Assembly: GCA_017963125.1 (NCBI GenBank)
Contig: JAGCUA010000063.1
Location: forward strand, 1-64,000
Direction of reading: 5' to 3'
Length of the DNA stretch: 64,000 nucleotides
Source of the DNA: a bacterium
GTDB taxonomy: Bacteria; UBP6; UBA1177
The position numbers and the translations under genes are program-made. The notes beneath the pieces were generated by a model. It ran no database searches. It was given only the letters and a program-made list of their open reading frames with translations, and was not told the origin of the DNA. Positions 36,838 through 45,735 of the stretch are shown here, piece by piece; the first letter of the stretch is position 1; every line of letters begins with the position of its first letter.

Positions 36838-37872
36838 TTAATTATTAAAAGTTTGTTCTTCCGTTTCTTCCTGATTTTCAGCGCCGTCCTGTCTTCTGAA
36901 GAACGCTCTGTCCATCATGTAAACAGGTTTTGTCCAGTTCCCGTCCATATTGTCACCGAAGCACGATTTGACCGCATCACAGCTTGCATCCAGGTTGTCG
37001 CATGTCGAAACGATCAGCGCTTCTAGGGTTTTCGGACGTTTCGGGGAACCGAATTCATACTGTCCGTGGTGACTCAGAATTATGTGAATGAGATCCATTT
37101 TAAGGTCGTTGTCGTCTGGGAAACAGGTCGAAACCAGCTTTTCAAGCCATGTCGCACCCATGTAAATGTGTCCTAAAAGTTTGCCTCTGTCTGAATACTT
37201 ATCGACCATCGAAGTAGCCGGATTTACTTGGAATTCAAAGATTTTTCCGACATCGTGGAGCATCGAAGCCAGAACGACGAGCGAAATATCGAGACCGTAT
37301 TTTTCATCGAAAACATCTGAGACCGCAAGCGCCGACTGAGCGACCGAAACCGAATGTTCCCAAAGACCTCTGCGGCAGGCGTGGTGCATGCTTCTTCCGC
37401 CTGGAATCGTCGTAAAAAGCTGCCAGATCTTCTCGTTTTCCATGAATTTGTTCACAAGTTCGCGGTGCTTTGGGACAAGAACTTCCATAAGCTCGTCCCA
37501 CTGTTTTTTGAGCTCTTCATAAGTATAAAACGACTCAGGCAGGATCCCGGCACACTCCGAATCAATCTTTTCCGGCGGCACGATTATTGCGTCGTTCACA
37601 GTTATCTGCATGTTCGAAAGATACTTCCCGACTTTTCCCGTAAGCACCTGAATGACGTTACCGGCCTGCACTGCTTCGTTGGTCTCTTCGGTGATATCCC
37701 AGACTTTTCCCGCAACGGTCGTCTCACCGTCGAAAAGGTCGAGATCAATATACTTTTTGCCGGTTTTGCCAACTTTTACCGATGATTTTTTAACTAAAAA
37801 ATAGCACTTGGAATCGGGGATTATTATATCGCCGTCTTCGATATCGGCGACCATAAGTCTTCTGTTTTTCAT
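36838..37872 (-). CDS. OB-fold plus HD-domain phosphohydrolase/nuclease, YhaM-like
   Basis: A 344-aa protein of the YhaM/CBF1 type. An N-terminal OB fold (residues 10-100, with KKYIDLDLFDGETTVAGKVWD) is joined to an HD domain: WEHSVSVAQSALAV supplies the first histidine, MLHDVGK the HD pair, and ILSHHGQYEFGSPKRP the last histidines. Relatives act as 3'-5' exoribonucleases or exonucleases. The C-terminal tail is acidic. Its ATG overlaps the tpiA stop (TAATG), so translation is coupled with glycolysis genes. The link between them is positional only. Confidence 0.85.
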   Translation of the reverse strand: MKNRRLMVADIEDGDIIIPDSKCYFLVKKSSVKVGKTGKKYIDLDLFDGETTVAGKVWDITEETNEAVQAGNVIQVLTGKVGKYLSNMQITVNDAIIVPPEKIDSECAGILPESFYTYEELKKQWDELMEVLVPKHRELVNKFMENEKIWQLFTTIPGGRSMHHACRRGLWEHSVSVAQSALAVSDVFDEKYGLDISLVVLASMLHDVGKIFEFQVNPATSMVDKYSDRGKLLGHIYMGATWLEKLVSTCFPDDNDLKMDLIHIILSHHGQYEFGSPKRPKTLEALIVSTCDNLDASCDAVKSCFGDNMDGNWTKPVYMMDRAFFRRQDGAENQEETEEQTFNN

Positions 37873-38621
37873 TATTTCACCGCTTGGAAATTAACCAGTT
37901 TCATAAAAGACGATGCCTTGAGGCTTGCTCCGCCGACGAGTGCGCCGTCGATATCTTCATGGCTCAAAAGTCCTTGTATATTCTCAGGTTTTACACTTCC
38001 GCCGTAAAGGATTCTCGAATCTTCATATCCGTATCTCTCTTTCAATATTTTGCGGATGAAAGCGTGCATTTCGACTGCCTGTTCCGGAGTCGCCGTGACG
38101 CCTGTTCCGATTGCCCATACCGGCTCGTAGGCAACGGTGATCTTTTCCGGAGCAAGGGTCAGATTATCGTCAAAAGCGGAATAAATCTGTTCTTTAAGCA
38201 CATCGAACATCGAACCGTTTTCTCTTTCAGGCAGAGTTTCACCGACACAGAAAATAAGATGAAGACCATTCTCCTGCACGAATTTCACCTTTTCGCGGAT
38301 AAGTTCGTTAGGTTCGCCGAAGATCCTGCGGCGCTCGCTGTGACCGATTATAACGGCTGAAACACCGATATCGGCAAGCATTTTTCCGCCGACCATGCCG
38401 GTGAAAGCGCCTTCAGCTTTCGGATAGACATCCTGAGCAGCGATCTCGATATTTCTATTTTTGGAAAGCGCCGAAGCAAGCGGAATATAGGGATAAGCCG
38501 GCGCGATGATAACTTCGTTCTCCGATTTGAGCGCCGTATCTCCGAATTCTGAAAAGAAAGTGATAGCATCTTTCATCAGATTGTTCATTTTCCAGTTTGC
38601 CGCGATTATTGTTCTTCTCAT
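37872..38621 (-). CDS. tpiA: Triosephosphate isomerase
   Basis: A 249-aa TIM barrel that interconverts dihydroxyacetone phosphate and glyceraldehyde 3-phosphate. Catalytic lysine in AANWKMN, histidine in IIGHSERRRIFGE, glutamate in VAYEPVWAIGTG at the start of loop 6, and phosphate-binding ILYGGSVKPEN. GGAGG precedes the ATG. First gene of the minus-strand glycolytic run. Confidence 0.97.
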   Translation of the reverse strand: MRRTIIAANWKMNNLMKDAITFFSEFGDTALKSENEVIIAPAYPYIPLASALSKNRNIEIAAQDVYPKAEGAFTGMVGGKMLADIGVSAVIIGHSERRRIFGEPNELIREKVKFVQENGLHLIFCVGETLPERENGSMFDVLKEQIYSAFDDNLTLAPEKITVAYEPVWAIGTGVTATPEQAVEMHAFIRKILKERYGYEDSRILYGGSVKPENIQGLLSHEDIDGALVGGASLKASSFMKLVNFQAVK

Positions 38622-38688
38622 TTTGACCTCCTAAAAAAGAGCGACGGAAACATGGTTTTCTATCTTGTTACCGTCAGACAAGGTCGGA

Positions 38689-38716
38689 ATTATGCTTACA
38701 TTTAATTTTAAATCAA
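38689..38716 (-). promoter_or_regulatory. Probable promoter of the tpiA-gap-pgk run
   Basis: On the minus strand TTGATT (38716-38711), 16 bp, CATAAT (38694-38689), about 70 bases upstream of the tpiA start. The 230-bp gap it shares with the tRNA cluster also holds two plus-strand -35-like boxes (TTGACT at 38787, TTGACA at 38804) without a clear -10, which presumably drive the tRNAs. Confidence 0.5.
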
Positions 38717-38851
38717 TATTTTAAGTAAAAAAGGAGCCGGATTTGCCGTACACAGAGAGGCAAGGTCAAAAAAAGAGAAATTTTTATTGACTTTTTGCAA
38801 ATTTTGACAATCATTGCCCCGCTTTGTTCTTTGAACATCGAGATGAATCGT

Positions 38852-38939
38852 GGAAGAGTGGCCGAGTGGTCGAAGGCGGCGGTCTTGAAAACCGTTGACG
38901 TTTACGCGTCCGTGGGTTCGAATCCTACCTCTTCCGCCA
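38852..38939 (+). tRNA. tRNA-Ser(UGA)
   Basis: 88 nt with encoded CCA. Acceptor GGAAGAG/CTCTTCC, discriminator G, anticodon loop CTTGAAA giving UGA, long variable arm typical of serine tRNAs, T-arm GGGTTCGAATCC. First gene of the RNA cluster. Confidence 0.95.
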
Positions 38940-38947
38940 GATATTGC

Positions 38948-39040
38948 GGAGAGGTGTCCGAGAGGCCGAAGGAGCTCGCCTGCTAAGTGGGTATGGGACT
39001 AATAATTCCATCGAGGGTCCGAATCCCTCCCTCTCCGCCA
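38948..39040 (+). tRNA. tRNA-Ser(GCU)
   Basis: 93 nt with encoded CCA. Acceptor GGAGAGG/CCTCTCC, discriminator G, anticodon GCU (CTGCTAA loop), long variable arm, T-arm AGGGTCCGAATCCCT. It lies 8 bases after tRNA-Ser(UGA). Confidence 0.94.
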
Positions 39041-39051
39041 CTTTTTTTTGG

Positions 39052-39128
39052 GCGCCCATAGCCCAATTGGATAGAGCGTTTGGCTACGGACCAAAAGGCT
39101 GGAGGTTCGAGTCCTCCTGGGCGCGCCA
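39052..39128 (+). tRNA. tRNA-Arg(ACG)
   Basis: 77 nt with encoded CCA. Acceptor GCGCCCA/TGGGCGC, discriminator G, anticodon stem TTTGG/CCAAA with loop CTACGGA, so anticodon ACG. A34 of this tRNA is converted to inosine by TadA, whose gene begins 9 bases downstream. Confidence 0.95.
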
Positions 39129-39136
39129 TACCGGTG

Positions 39137-39634
39137 ATGACAAGAGAAACCGAATATATGAAAATTGCGCTGGAACTTGCTGAAAAAGCAAGAGAGATGG
39201 GAGAAGTTCCCGTCGGCGCGATAGTGGTCTTTGAAAACAGAGTAATCGGAAAAGGATTCAACAAACGAGAATCCGCCCAGTCGCCCATTTCCCACGCGGA
39301 AATCGAGGCGATAACCGAAGCAGCAGCTTATCTTAAAAGCTGGCGGCTCGAGGATTGCGAGCTTTATGTCACATTGGAGCCCTGCATAATGTGCAGCGGC
39401 GCGATAGTGCAGTCGCGGATCCCGAAAGTCTACTTCGGTGCGCGAGACCCGAAAGCGGGAGGAGTTAGATCGCTCTACACGCTTCTGGAAGACGAACGCT
39501 TAAATCACAGGGTGGAGGTCGTTGAAGGGATTCTGGCTGAAGAGTCTGCGGAACTTCTTTCTGGTTTCTTCCGGGGAATCAGGGAAAAGCAGAAACTTTC
39601 AAAAAAACAGCCCGGATCCGGAAATCTTGAATAA
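39137..39634 (+). CDS. tadA: tRNA-specific adenosine-34 deaminase
   Basis: A 165-aa zinc deaminase that changes A34 to inosine in tRNA-Arg(ACG), needed to read CGU, CGC and CGA codons. The zinc and proton-shuttle motif HAEIEAI (about residue 56) and EPCIMCSGAI (about 86) are intact; ALELAEKAREMGEVPVGAIVV is the family N-terminus. The start is the ATG 9 bases after the tRNA-Arg CCA; upstream in-frame codons lie inside the tRNA. There is no Shine-Dalgarno between, so after RNase processing the message would have almost no leader. It is followed by tRNA-Ser(CGA) after 3 bases. Confidence 0.94.
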   Translation: MTRETEYMKIALELAEKAREMGEVPVGAIVVFENRVIGKGFNKRESAQSPISHAEIEAITEAAAYLKSWRLEDCELYVTLEPCIMCSGAIVQSRIPKVYFGARDPKAGGVRSLYTLLEDERLNHRVEVVEGILAEESAELLSGFFRGIREKQKLSKKQPGSGNLE

Positions 39635-39637
39635 CAC

Positions 39638-39729
39638 GGAGAGATGTCCGAGTGGTCGAAGGAGCCTGACTCGAAATCAGGTGCGCTCTTTACAGGGTGC
39701 CTGGGGTTCGAATCCCTATCTCTCCGCCA
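39638..39729 (+). tRNA. tRNA-Ser(CGA)
   Basis: 92 nt with encoded CCA. Acceptor GGAGAGA/TCTCTCC, discriminator G, anticodon CGA in GACTCGAAATC, long variable arm, T-arm GGGTTCGAATCCC. Starts 3 bases after the tadA stop. Confidence 0.95.
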
Positions 39730-39754
39730 TCTTTTTATCCTTTTTCCGGTTCTT

Positions 39755-39845
<91 letters not shown>

Positions 39846-39849
39846 TTGT

Positions 39850-39942
39850 GGCCGGGTGCCGTACAACAAGCCCCGCAAACCCCGTCAGGTCCGAGAGGAA
39901 GCAGCGGTAGCGGACCGTTTGTGTGTTGCGGTTTCTCCGGCC
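39850..39942 (+). ncRNA. ffs: Signal recognition particle RNA (4.5S type)
   Basis: About 93 nt whose ends pair (GGCCGG with CCGGCC). The domain IV signature is clear: GTCAGGTCC, a GAGA tetraloop, then GGAAGCAGC, which binds the Ffh M domain. The common tetraloop is GGAA, so this is a GNRA variant. It starts about 4 bases after tRNA-Ser(GGA), so its 5' end may be set by tRNA 3' processing. Exact ends are approximate. mfd converges on it 6 bases downstream. Confidence 0.92.
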
Positions 39943-39948
39943 TTCCTT

Positions 39949-42900
39949 TTATACTTCACTGATTTTATTGACTATTTCTTCAATCTTTTGAATATTTTCA
40001 ATTTTGAATCTTATCGAATTCTCACGGCAGAAAGAGCCCTCGTTACTGTCAAGCAGTTCAAAAAGAGCATCCATGTTTTTCGGAATGAACGCAGCGCCGA
40101 GAGTTATCGTAAATTCGCTCTTTCCTACTGAAATCGCAACGGCACCGCACTTCATCGCCATAATTTTTATATGGGTAAGATAGATCAGATTTTCTGTCTC
40201 TTCCGGGATCTTTCCGAACATTTCAAGAAGTGTGTCTTTTATCCAGCCGAGTTCATCCAGCGAGCGCAAGTCAGCGATTTTTCTATAAAATCCCATTCTG
40301 ACTTCTGTGTCAGAAATGTAACTTTCCGGAATCGTTGCATTAAGATCGGTCGAAATTTCGAACTCGTTTTCGATGTGCGGAGTTCCGTTTTTAAGCTCGT
40401 CGATCCTGTTTTTCAGCATCTCGAGATACATGTCGTAGCCGACCCCTTTGAGTTTTCCCGACTGACTTATTCCCAGAATGTTGCCGCCGCCGCGGATGTT
40501 GAGGTCTTCCATCGCGACATCGTAGCCGTGTCCGAGCTTGTCGAAGCGCTTGATCGTCGAAAGGCGTGCGTAGGATTCCTGCGTCAGGTTGTTCAGATTC
40601 GGCACAAAAAGGTATGCCTTCGCCTCGCGGTTCCAGCGCCCCACTCTGCCCCTGAGCTGGTAAAGCTGCGCCATTCCGAACATGTCGGCACGGTTTATGA
40701 TGATCGTGTTGACAAGCGGAATGTCGATGCCCGATTCAATGAGAGATGTTGCCAGCAGAAGGTCATAATCCCTGTTTACGAATGAAACCATCACTTTTTC
40801 AAGCTGTTCAGGCTCCATCTGACCGTGCGCGACAGCTATCCTGAGTCCGGGAATAAGCTGGGTCAGCCGCAGTTTTATGTCGTCAAGCCCTGCAATGCGG
40901 TTGTGGACGAAATAGACCTGCCCGTCACGCGCAAGTTCGGCAAGGACGGCTTCTTTGATGATCTCCTCGCTGTACTCGAGAACAAAAGTCTGGATATTTT
41001 TTCTGTCGCTCGGCGCAGTCTTGATGAACGAGGATTTTCTTATTCCGAGAAGCGACATCTGAAGAGTCCTCGGGATAGGCGTCGCAGTCATCGAAAGTGT
41101 CGCGACATCGCGCTTCATCTCTTTTATGAGCTCTTTGTGTGTAACACCGAAACGGTGCTCCTCGTCGATTACAAGAAAACCGAGATCGCGGAATTTCACA
41201 TCCTTTCCGAGCAGCCTGTGCGTGCCGACAATTATATCGATCTTTCCCGCCTCGAGATCGCGCAGCACCTGATTCTGCTTTGACTTGTCGTAAAGGCGCG
41301 AAAGCATTTCGACTCTGACGGGAAGTTTCGCGAAACGCTCCTGAAAAGTACGCAAGTGCTGGAACGCGAGAACTGTCGTAGGAGCAAGCACTGCCGCCTG
41401 CCTGCCGTTTGCGACCGCTATCATGCAGCCGCGCATCGCGACTTCGGTCTTTCCGAATCCGACGTCCCCGCACAGAAGTCTGTCTGTTATCTCCCTGCCT
41501 GAAAGATCGTGCTCGAGTTCATTGATGGAACGAGCCTGATCGGGCGTTTCGCGGAACGGAAAATCCCTCAAAAATTCGCCGTAAAGCGGAGTTTCCACCT
41601 TCATCGGCTCAGCCCTGTCGATACTTCTCTGAGCATAAAGTTCAAGTATCTGAGACGCGACTTTCTCGATCTCCCGCTTTACTCTCGACATCGTCTGCTG
41701 CCAGAGCGCCGTCCTGATGGAGCTTATCTTCGGAAAAACCCCTTCTTCCCAGCGGTAGCGGTAGATGTAGTGCATATTGTAGACCGGGATATAGATCCTG
41801 TCGTCATTTTCGTAGCGCAGGACGAGGCAGTCTGTCCCGTCCACGACCGCAGTCCCTTCGTAGACTCCGATCCCGAACTTGTAGTGGACGACCATCTCTC
41901 CGGGTTTAAGCGAATTAAGTTCAAATATCCTGTTTTCAAAATTTTCTTCAGGCTTTATTTCCTTTCTTTTATTTTTTGAAACAGATAATTTGAATATATC
42001 AGACGAAACAAAAGCAGTTCCGAAATCGGGTATAGATATTATTTCATCGGGAGCGAACCACTCTTTTTTATCGATCACAAAGACATCGCCGTAATTCAAA
42101 TTAACAGGGAGGACCTCGACATTGATCATAGGAATATCGTTTTTCTCGCCGATTTCCTTCAAAACATCGACCTCATTCGGTTTTGCAAAGATCACCAAGC
42201 CGCTGTTTTCCTTGGATAATTTATTAAGGACAAAAGCAGTGTCGCTTTGCAGTTTCACGGGGACAGCTTTGTGGACGACCGGAAATTTACGGATCGATTC
42301 AGCCGAAGAAAAAAATGAACTGACTTCGATGTCGAACTCCCTCGATCCATCTGAAAAACAGCTTTTTATTTCAAACGGAATAAAATGGCCTTCCGAAACT
42401 CTTTTTTTCCTTTCCGTATCAATTTTCTCAAAATCATCCTGAATATAAGTTTCAGCTTTCAGCTTTTCGAAGCGGACAGTTTTCGCCTTGAACCGGGAAT
42501 AAATTGTCCCGTCTCCCGCGATGAGCGGAAAGATGTCCCACTTCGGCATACTTCCGGAAGAAACGAGTTCTTCGGTCTCAAGGATCTGTTGCATCGAAAG
42601 CCCTTCAGCCTTTTCTTCGAGCACTTTCTGCCAGTCGCTCCGCAGAATATCGGGAAACATGAGCTGCGGCACCGTAATTTCATCCAGCGGTCTGCCGTTC
42701 CTCTGGTTCGAAAGCCAGAAAAGTGAAATATTTTCGAGCTCTTCGTCAAAAAATTCGAGACGTGCGCCCTTTCCGGCAACAAAAATCCCGATATCGATTA
42801 TGTCGCCTCTTACCGCAAATTCTCCGGCATCATGCACGATCTGCACCTTTCTGTAACCGAGCTCCGAGAGAGAGCGGACAACATCCGAGATCCTGTAGTA

Positions 42901-43221
42901 GGAGTTCTTTTTAAAGACGAGTTCCGTCGAGTTTTCCGGGAGAAAAAGCCTGCCGCCGAGAGGAGTCGTCACGATGACATCGGGATTTGCGGCCATTTCG
43001 GCGTACGCCTTCTGCGCATCAGCCTCTTCCCCGCTCCTTTCAAGCAGCAGGAACTGAGGTGCAAAGAGGAGCGTTCTGAGCCTAAAGGCCGACAAAGCCG
43101 AAAACAGAGCCGAAGCATCCCTGAAATTCGGCATTTCGACTATCAACCTGCCGTATTTATTGAACAAATCAACGGTTATAATTGGAAAAGCATCCGGAGA
43201 AGTCTCGATAAATTCAGCCAT
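39949..43221 (-). CDS. mfd: Transcription-repair coupling factor
   Basis: A 1090-aa Mfd, a translocase that removes RNA polymerase stalled at DNA damage and recruits UvrA. A degenerate UvrB-like N-terminal region covers about residues 1-320. The polymerase-interacting domain (ELNSLKPGEMVVHYKFGIGVYEG, then DDRIYIPVYNM) lies about 430-500. The helicase core has LLCGDVGFGKTEVAMRG (about 582), DEEHRFG (about 684), SMTATPIPRTLQMSLLGIR and RGRVGRW. The TRCF C-terminal domain is present. Start with GAGGGTGAG upstream. It completes, with uvrC at 22716, a visible part of nucleotide excision repair. Confidence 0.96.
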   Translation of the reverse strand: MAEFIETSPDAFPIITVDLFNKYGRLIVEMPNFRDASALFSALSAFRLRTLLFAPQFLLLERSGEEADAQKAYAEMAANPDVIVTTPLGGRLFLPENSTELVFKKNSYYRISDVVRSLSELGYRKVQIVHDAGEFAVRGDIIDIGIFVAGKGARLEFFDEELENISLFWLSNQRNGRPLDEITVPQLMFPDILRSDWQKVLEEKAEGLSMQQILETEELVSSGSMPKWDIFPLIAGDGTIYSRFKAKTVRFEKLKAETYIQDDFEKIDTERKKRVSEGHFIPFEIKSCFSDGSREFDIEVSSFFSSAESIRKFPVVHKAVPVKLQSDTAFVLNKLSKENSGLVIFAKPNEVDVLKEIGEKNDIPMINVEVLPVNLNYGDVFVIDKKEWFAPDEIISIPDFGTAFVSSDIFKLSVSKNKRKEIKPEENFENRIFELNSLKPGEMVVHYKFGIGVYEGTAVVDGTDCLVLRYENDDRIYIPVYNMHYIYRYRWEEGVFPKISSIRTALWQQTMSRVKREIEKVASQILELYAQRSIDRAEPMKVETPLYGEFLRDFPFRETPDQARSINELEHDLSGREITDRLLCGDVGFGKTEVAMRGCMIAVANGRQAAVLAPTTVLAFQHLRTFQERFAKLPVRVEMLSRLYDKSKQNQVLRDLEAGKIDIIVGTHRLLGKDVKFRDLGFLVIDEEHRFGVTHKELIKEMKRDVATLSMTATPIPRTLQMSLLGIRKSSFIKTAPSDRKNIQTFVLEYSEEIIKEAVLAELARDGQVYFVHNRIAGLDDIKLRLTQLIPGLRIAVAHGQMEPEQLEKVMVSFVNRDYDLLLATSLIESGIDIPLVNTIIINRADMFGMAQLYQLRGRVGRWNREAKAYLFVPNLNNLTQESYARLSTIKRFDKLGHGYDVAMEDLNIRGGGNILGISQSGKLKGVGYDMYLEMLKNRIDELKNGTPHIENEFEISTDLNATIPESYISDTEVRMGFYRKIADLRSLDELGWIKDTLLEMFGKIPEETENLIYLTHIKIMAMKCGAVAISVGKSEFTITLGAAFIPKNMDALFELLDSNEGSFCRENSIRFKIENIQKIEEIVNKISEV

Positions 43222-43313
43222 TTCTCACCCTCAAAACAACTTGGCCCGCGATTTTAAGAAAAAGACAGGGAAAAACAAATTTATTGCTTTTCTTCGCGCA
43301 GGAACCATAATTT

Positions 43314-44309
43314 ATGGCCATTTTTGATGAAGGGGTTGTTTTGGATATTTACGACGGCGGCGTAACTTTTTCACTTTTGAGCGATGAAAACACGAGGGTC
43401 GATGCTCTTGTCTCCTCTATTCTCGGCCTTTCGAGGACTCAGGTGCAGAAAAATATCCGCAGCGAAAACCTCTCGGTGAACGGAAAAATTCTCACGAAAT
43501 GCAGTTTTTCCAAATTTTCGAAAGGTGATGTTTTCGAATTCGAAGCGGACGCACCCGAGCAGGTTCCGGCAGAGCCCGAAGAGATCCCGCTTGACATCGT
43601 GTTCGAGAACGAAGAGTTCATAATCGTCAACAAACCGGCAGGTCTTTTAGTCCACCCGGGGAACGGACATCCGAACGGAACCATGCTGAACGGGATCATC
43701 AACTACTTGAATTTACAGGACAAACCCAAAAACGATCCGAATTTCAGAGCGGGTCTTGTCCACAGGATAGACAAGGACACTTCGGGGCTTCTCGTCGTCG
43801 CGAAAACGGAAAAAACTCTTACGGAACTTCAGGAAAAATTCTCGCGTCACGACATAGTCCGCGAATACACCTGCATCGTCTGGGGAAAGCTGAAGGAAAC
43901 AAAAGGGACCGTCGAAACTTTTCACGGCAGAGATCCTGCCAACCGTCTCAGGTTCAGTCCGAACGTGAAAAACGGCAGAAAGGCGGTCACACACTACGAA
44001 GTCGTTGAGGAATTCAAATATGCTTCCCTTCTCAAGATCACGCTTGAAACAGGGCGTACCCACCAGATCAGGATGCACATGAACTATCTCGGGCATCCGA
44101 TCCTGAACGACGAACTTTACGGGGGATCACGTAAATCTCCGGATCCGGTGCTGAACAAACTGCTTGCCGCTTCGGGGCGCCAGCTGCTGCATGCAGGAAC
44201 TTTGGGATTTACTCTTTCCGGCAGGGAGTTCCTTTTCACTTCCCCGCTTGCGGAAGACATAAAAACGATAAAAGATCATCTTGAAAATATTTCATTCATA
44301 CAAGTTTAG
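43314..44309 (+). CDS. RluA/RluD-family pseudouridine synthase
   Basis: A 331-aa RNA-modifying enzyme. An S4 RNA-binding domain (about residues 25-85, TRVDALVSSILGLSRTQVQKN) precedes the catalytic domain with GLVHRIDKDTSGLLVVAKT holding the catalytic aspartate, and LKITLETGRTHQIRMHMNYLGHPILND. Closest in style to RluD, which modifies helix 69 of 23S rRNA; the exact site cannot be told. No strong ribosome site is seen. It heads a long plus-strand run; the next gene starts 9 bases after its stop. Confidence 0.92.
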   Translation: MAIFDEGVVLDIYDGGVTFSLLSDENTRVDALVSSILGLSRTQVQKNIRSENLSVNGKILTKCSFSKFSKGDVFEFEADAPEQVPAEPEEIPLDIVFENEEFIIVNKPAGLLVHPGNGHPNGTMLNGIINYLNLQDKPKNDPNFRAGLVHRIDKDTSGLLVVAKTEKTLTELQEKFSRHDIVREYTCIVWGKLKETKGTVETFHGRDPANRLRFSPNVKNGRKAVTHYEVVEEFKYASLLKITLETGRTHQIRMHMNYLGHPILNDELYGGSRKSPDPVLNKLLAASGRQLLHAGTLGFTLSGREFLFTSPLAEDIKTIKDHLENISFIQV

Positions 44310-44318
44310 GAGGACAGA

Positions 44319-45284
44319 ATGGCATCAAGGACAGCTCTTGTTTTAGAAACAAATCCCGTCATTACGGAAAGGTATCTCGACTACACTCACGATTCGGACT
44401 GGCGCATAATGCTGAAAGATACTCTGAACGATTTTCTTGAAAAACTCCAGCATGAAAAATTCAATCTCATCGTAGCAGAAGAATCGCTTCTTCCGCAGGC
44501 GATAATCCAGATGATGAAATCGACCGGCATCCCTTTCCTTCTCTCCACGAACAATAAAAATCCGGAGATCCCGACTCTTCCGAGGAACTTCAACCGCACG
44601 GAATTACTGACAGTTTTCGGCAGACTCGTTCCTGAAATACAGGAAGAACAAGTGAGCGGAGACACCGTTAACGAAGATGACACGGTAAACGATCTTCTTT
44701 CCGGTCTTGAAGACGAGGAGGAGACTTTCGAACTCACTTCAGACGCTGTTGTAGCGGAACCGGAGAAACCGCATGAGGAAAAGGATACAGCTGAAGATCC
44801 TGCCGCAGATTTTTTCGGGGAAGGAGACCTTTTCGGAGACGAAGAAAAAACTCAGGAAAAACCTGAAGAAAACAACGCCCTGTCCGATACGCTCAAGCCG
44901 ACGATAGATGTTTCGGGAAAAGAAAAAAGCAGGAATTTCACCCCGCCGTCATTCAACGACAAAGATATGGACAGTTTCATCAGTTCGCTTTCACTCGAAA
45001 AAGAGGAGGAAAAGCCCGCCTTTGAAAGGATCATTGAAGAAGAACCGACTCTGAAAACAGCGGTCGAAACGCAAAAGAACAACACCGACAACGACTCGGA
45101 TATGCTGTTCGGAGACGAGACGGAGGCAAAGCCTTTCACCGCAGAAGAAGAGACAAAACCGGAACTTTCCGATGATGTGATAAAAGCGGAAGTATCGGCA
45201 TGGCTTGAAAAGAACGCGAGAAGCATAATCAAAGAGATCGTGCTCGAACAGCTTGCCTCGCTTTCAGGGAAAAATAATGACTAA
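44319..45284 (+). CDS. Receiver-like domain protein with acidic linker and PopZ-like C-terminal helix
   Basis: A 321-aa protein. Residues 1-105 look like a response-regulator fold (ALVLETNPVITERYLDYTHD, FNLIVAEESLLPQAIIQMMKS, PFLLSTNNKN), but the usual phosphorylated aspartate is not evident. Residues 106-280 are acidic and low in complexity. The last 30 residues (DVIKAEVSAWLEKNARSI, then IKEIVLEQLASLSG) resemble the C-terminal helix of PopZ/DUF2497 or of deltaproteobacterial regulators. AGGAGG precedes the ATG. It overlaps ruvX by 8 bases. A scaffold or localisation role is a guess. Confidence 0.6.
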   Translation: MASRTALVLETNPVITERYLDYTHDSDWRIMLKDTLNDFLEKLQHEKFNLIVAEESLLPQAIIQMMKSTGIPFLLSTNNKNPEIPTLPRNFNRTELLTVFGRLVPEIQEEQVSGDTVNEDDTVNDLLSGLEDEEETFELTSDAVVAEPEKPHEEKDTAEDPAADFFGEGDLFGDEEKTQEKPEENNALSDTLKPTIDVSGKEKSRNFTPPSFNDKDMDSFISSLSLEKEEEKPAFERIIEEEPTLKTAVETQKNNTDNDSDMLFGDETEAKPFTAEEETKPELSDDVIKAEVSAWLEKNARSIIKEIVLEQLASLSGKNND

Positions 45285-45735
45285 ACGTGTAGTCTCTTTA
45301 GACATAGGCATGAAGTTCGTCGGTGTCGCAGCGACCGATCCGACATGGAATTTTCCGGTAATCATCGGCACTTTAGAACGAAAGGATTCGATAAAGGACG
45401 ACCTGAAGAGGCTCGGAGAGATGCTCGATTTCGATATCGCGGCATTTGCAATCGGTTATCCGATACAGAGCAACGGTCTTGAAGGCTCATTCATGCCGGT
45501 CGTCAAAGGATTTGAACGGAGACTGAAGGAAATTTACGAAAATATCCCCTTCTTCGGAGTTGACGAATTCCTCTCTTCGAAGGAGGCTGTCAAAATAAAA
45601 AACGTGAAAAAGAAAAACTACCGCAAGAAAAAGCGCTCCGGCGAGATAGATTCGACTGCGGCGGCCGTGATCTTAGAAAGGTTCATGGATTCGGCCGATT
45701 TCAAAAAACTGAAGGAAAGTTATCAGGAGATTTAG
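45277..45735 (+). CDS. ruvX: Putative pre-16S rRNA nuclease / Holliday junction resolvase YqgF
   Basis: A 152-aa RNase H-fold protein of the YqgF family, essential in several bacteria and involved in 16S rRNA 5' maturation. LDIGMKFVGVAATD supplies the first aspartate, FAIGYPIQSNGLEGS the middle segment, DEFLSSKEA and GEIDSTAAAVILE the last acidic residues. The start is taken inside the end of the previous gene (AATAATG), 8 bases before its stop; a frame eight codons longer has no support. yhbY starts immediately after the stop. Confidence 0.9.
   Translation: MTKRVVSLDIGMKFVGVAATDPTWNFPVIIGTLERKDSIKDDLKRLGEMLDFDIAAFAIGYPIQSNGLEGSFMPVVKGFERRLKEIYENIPFFGVDEFLSSKEAVKIKNVKKKNYRKKKRSGEIDSTAAAVILERFMDSADFKKLKESYQEI

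Noticed and set aside
38795..39183. Short ORFs across the tRNA genes
   Set aside because: They translate tRNA sequence; the tRNA folds explain these bases fully.
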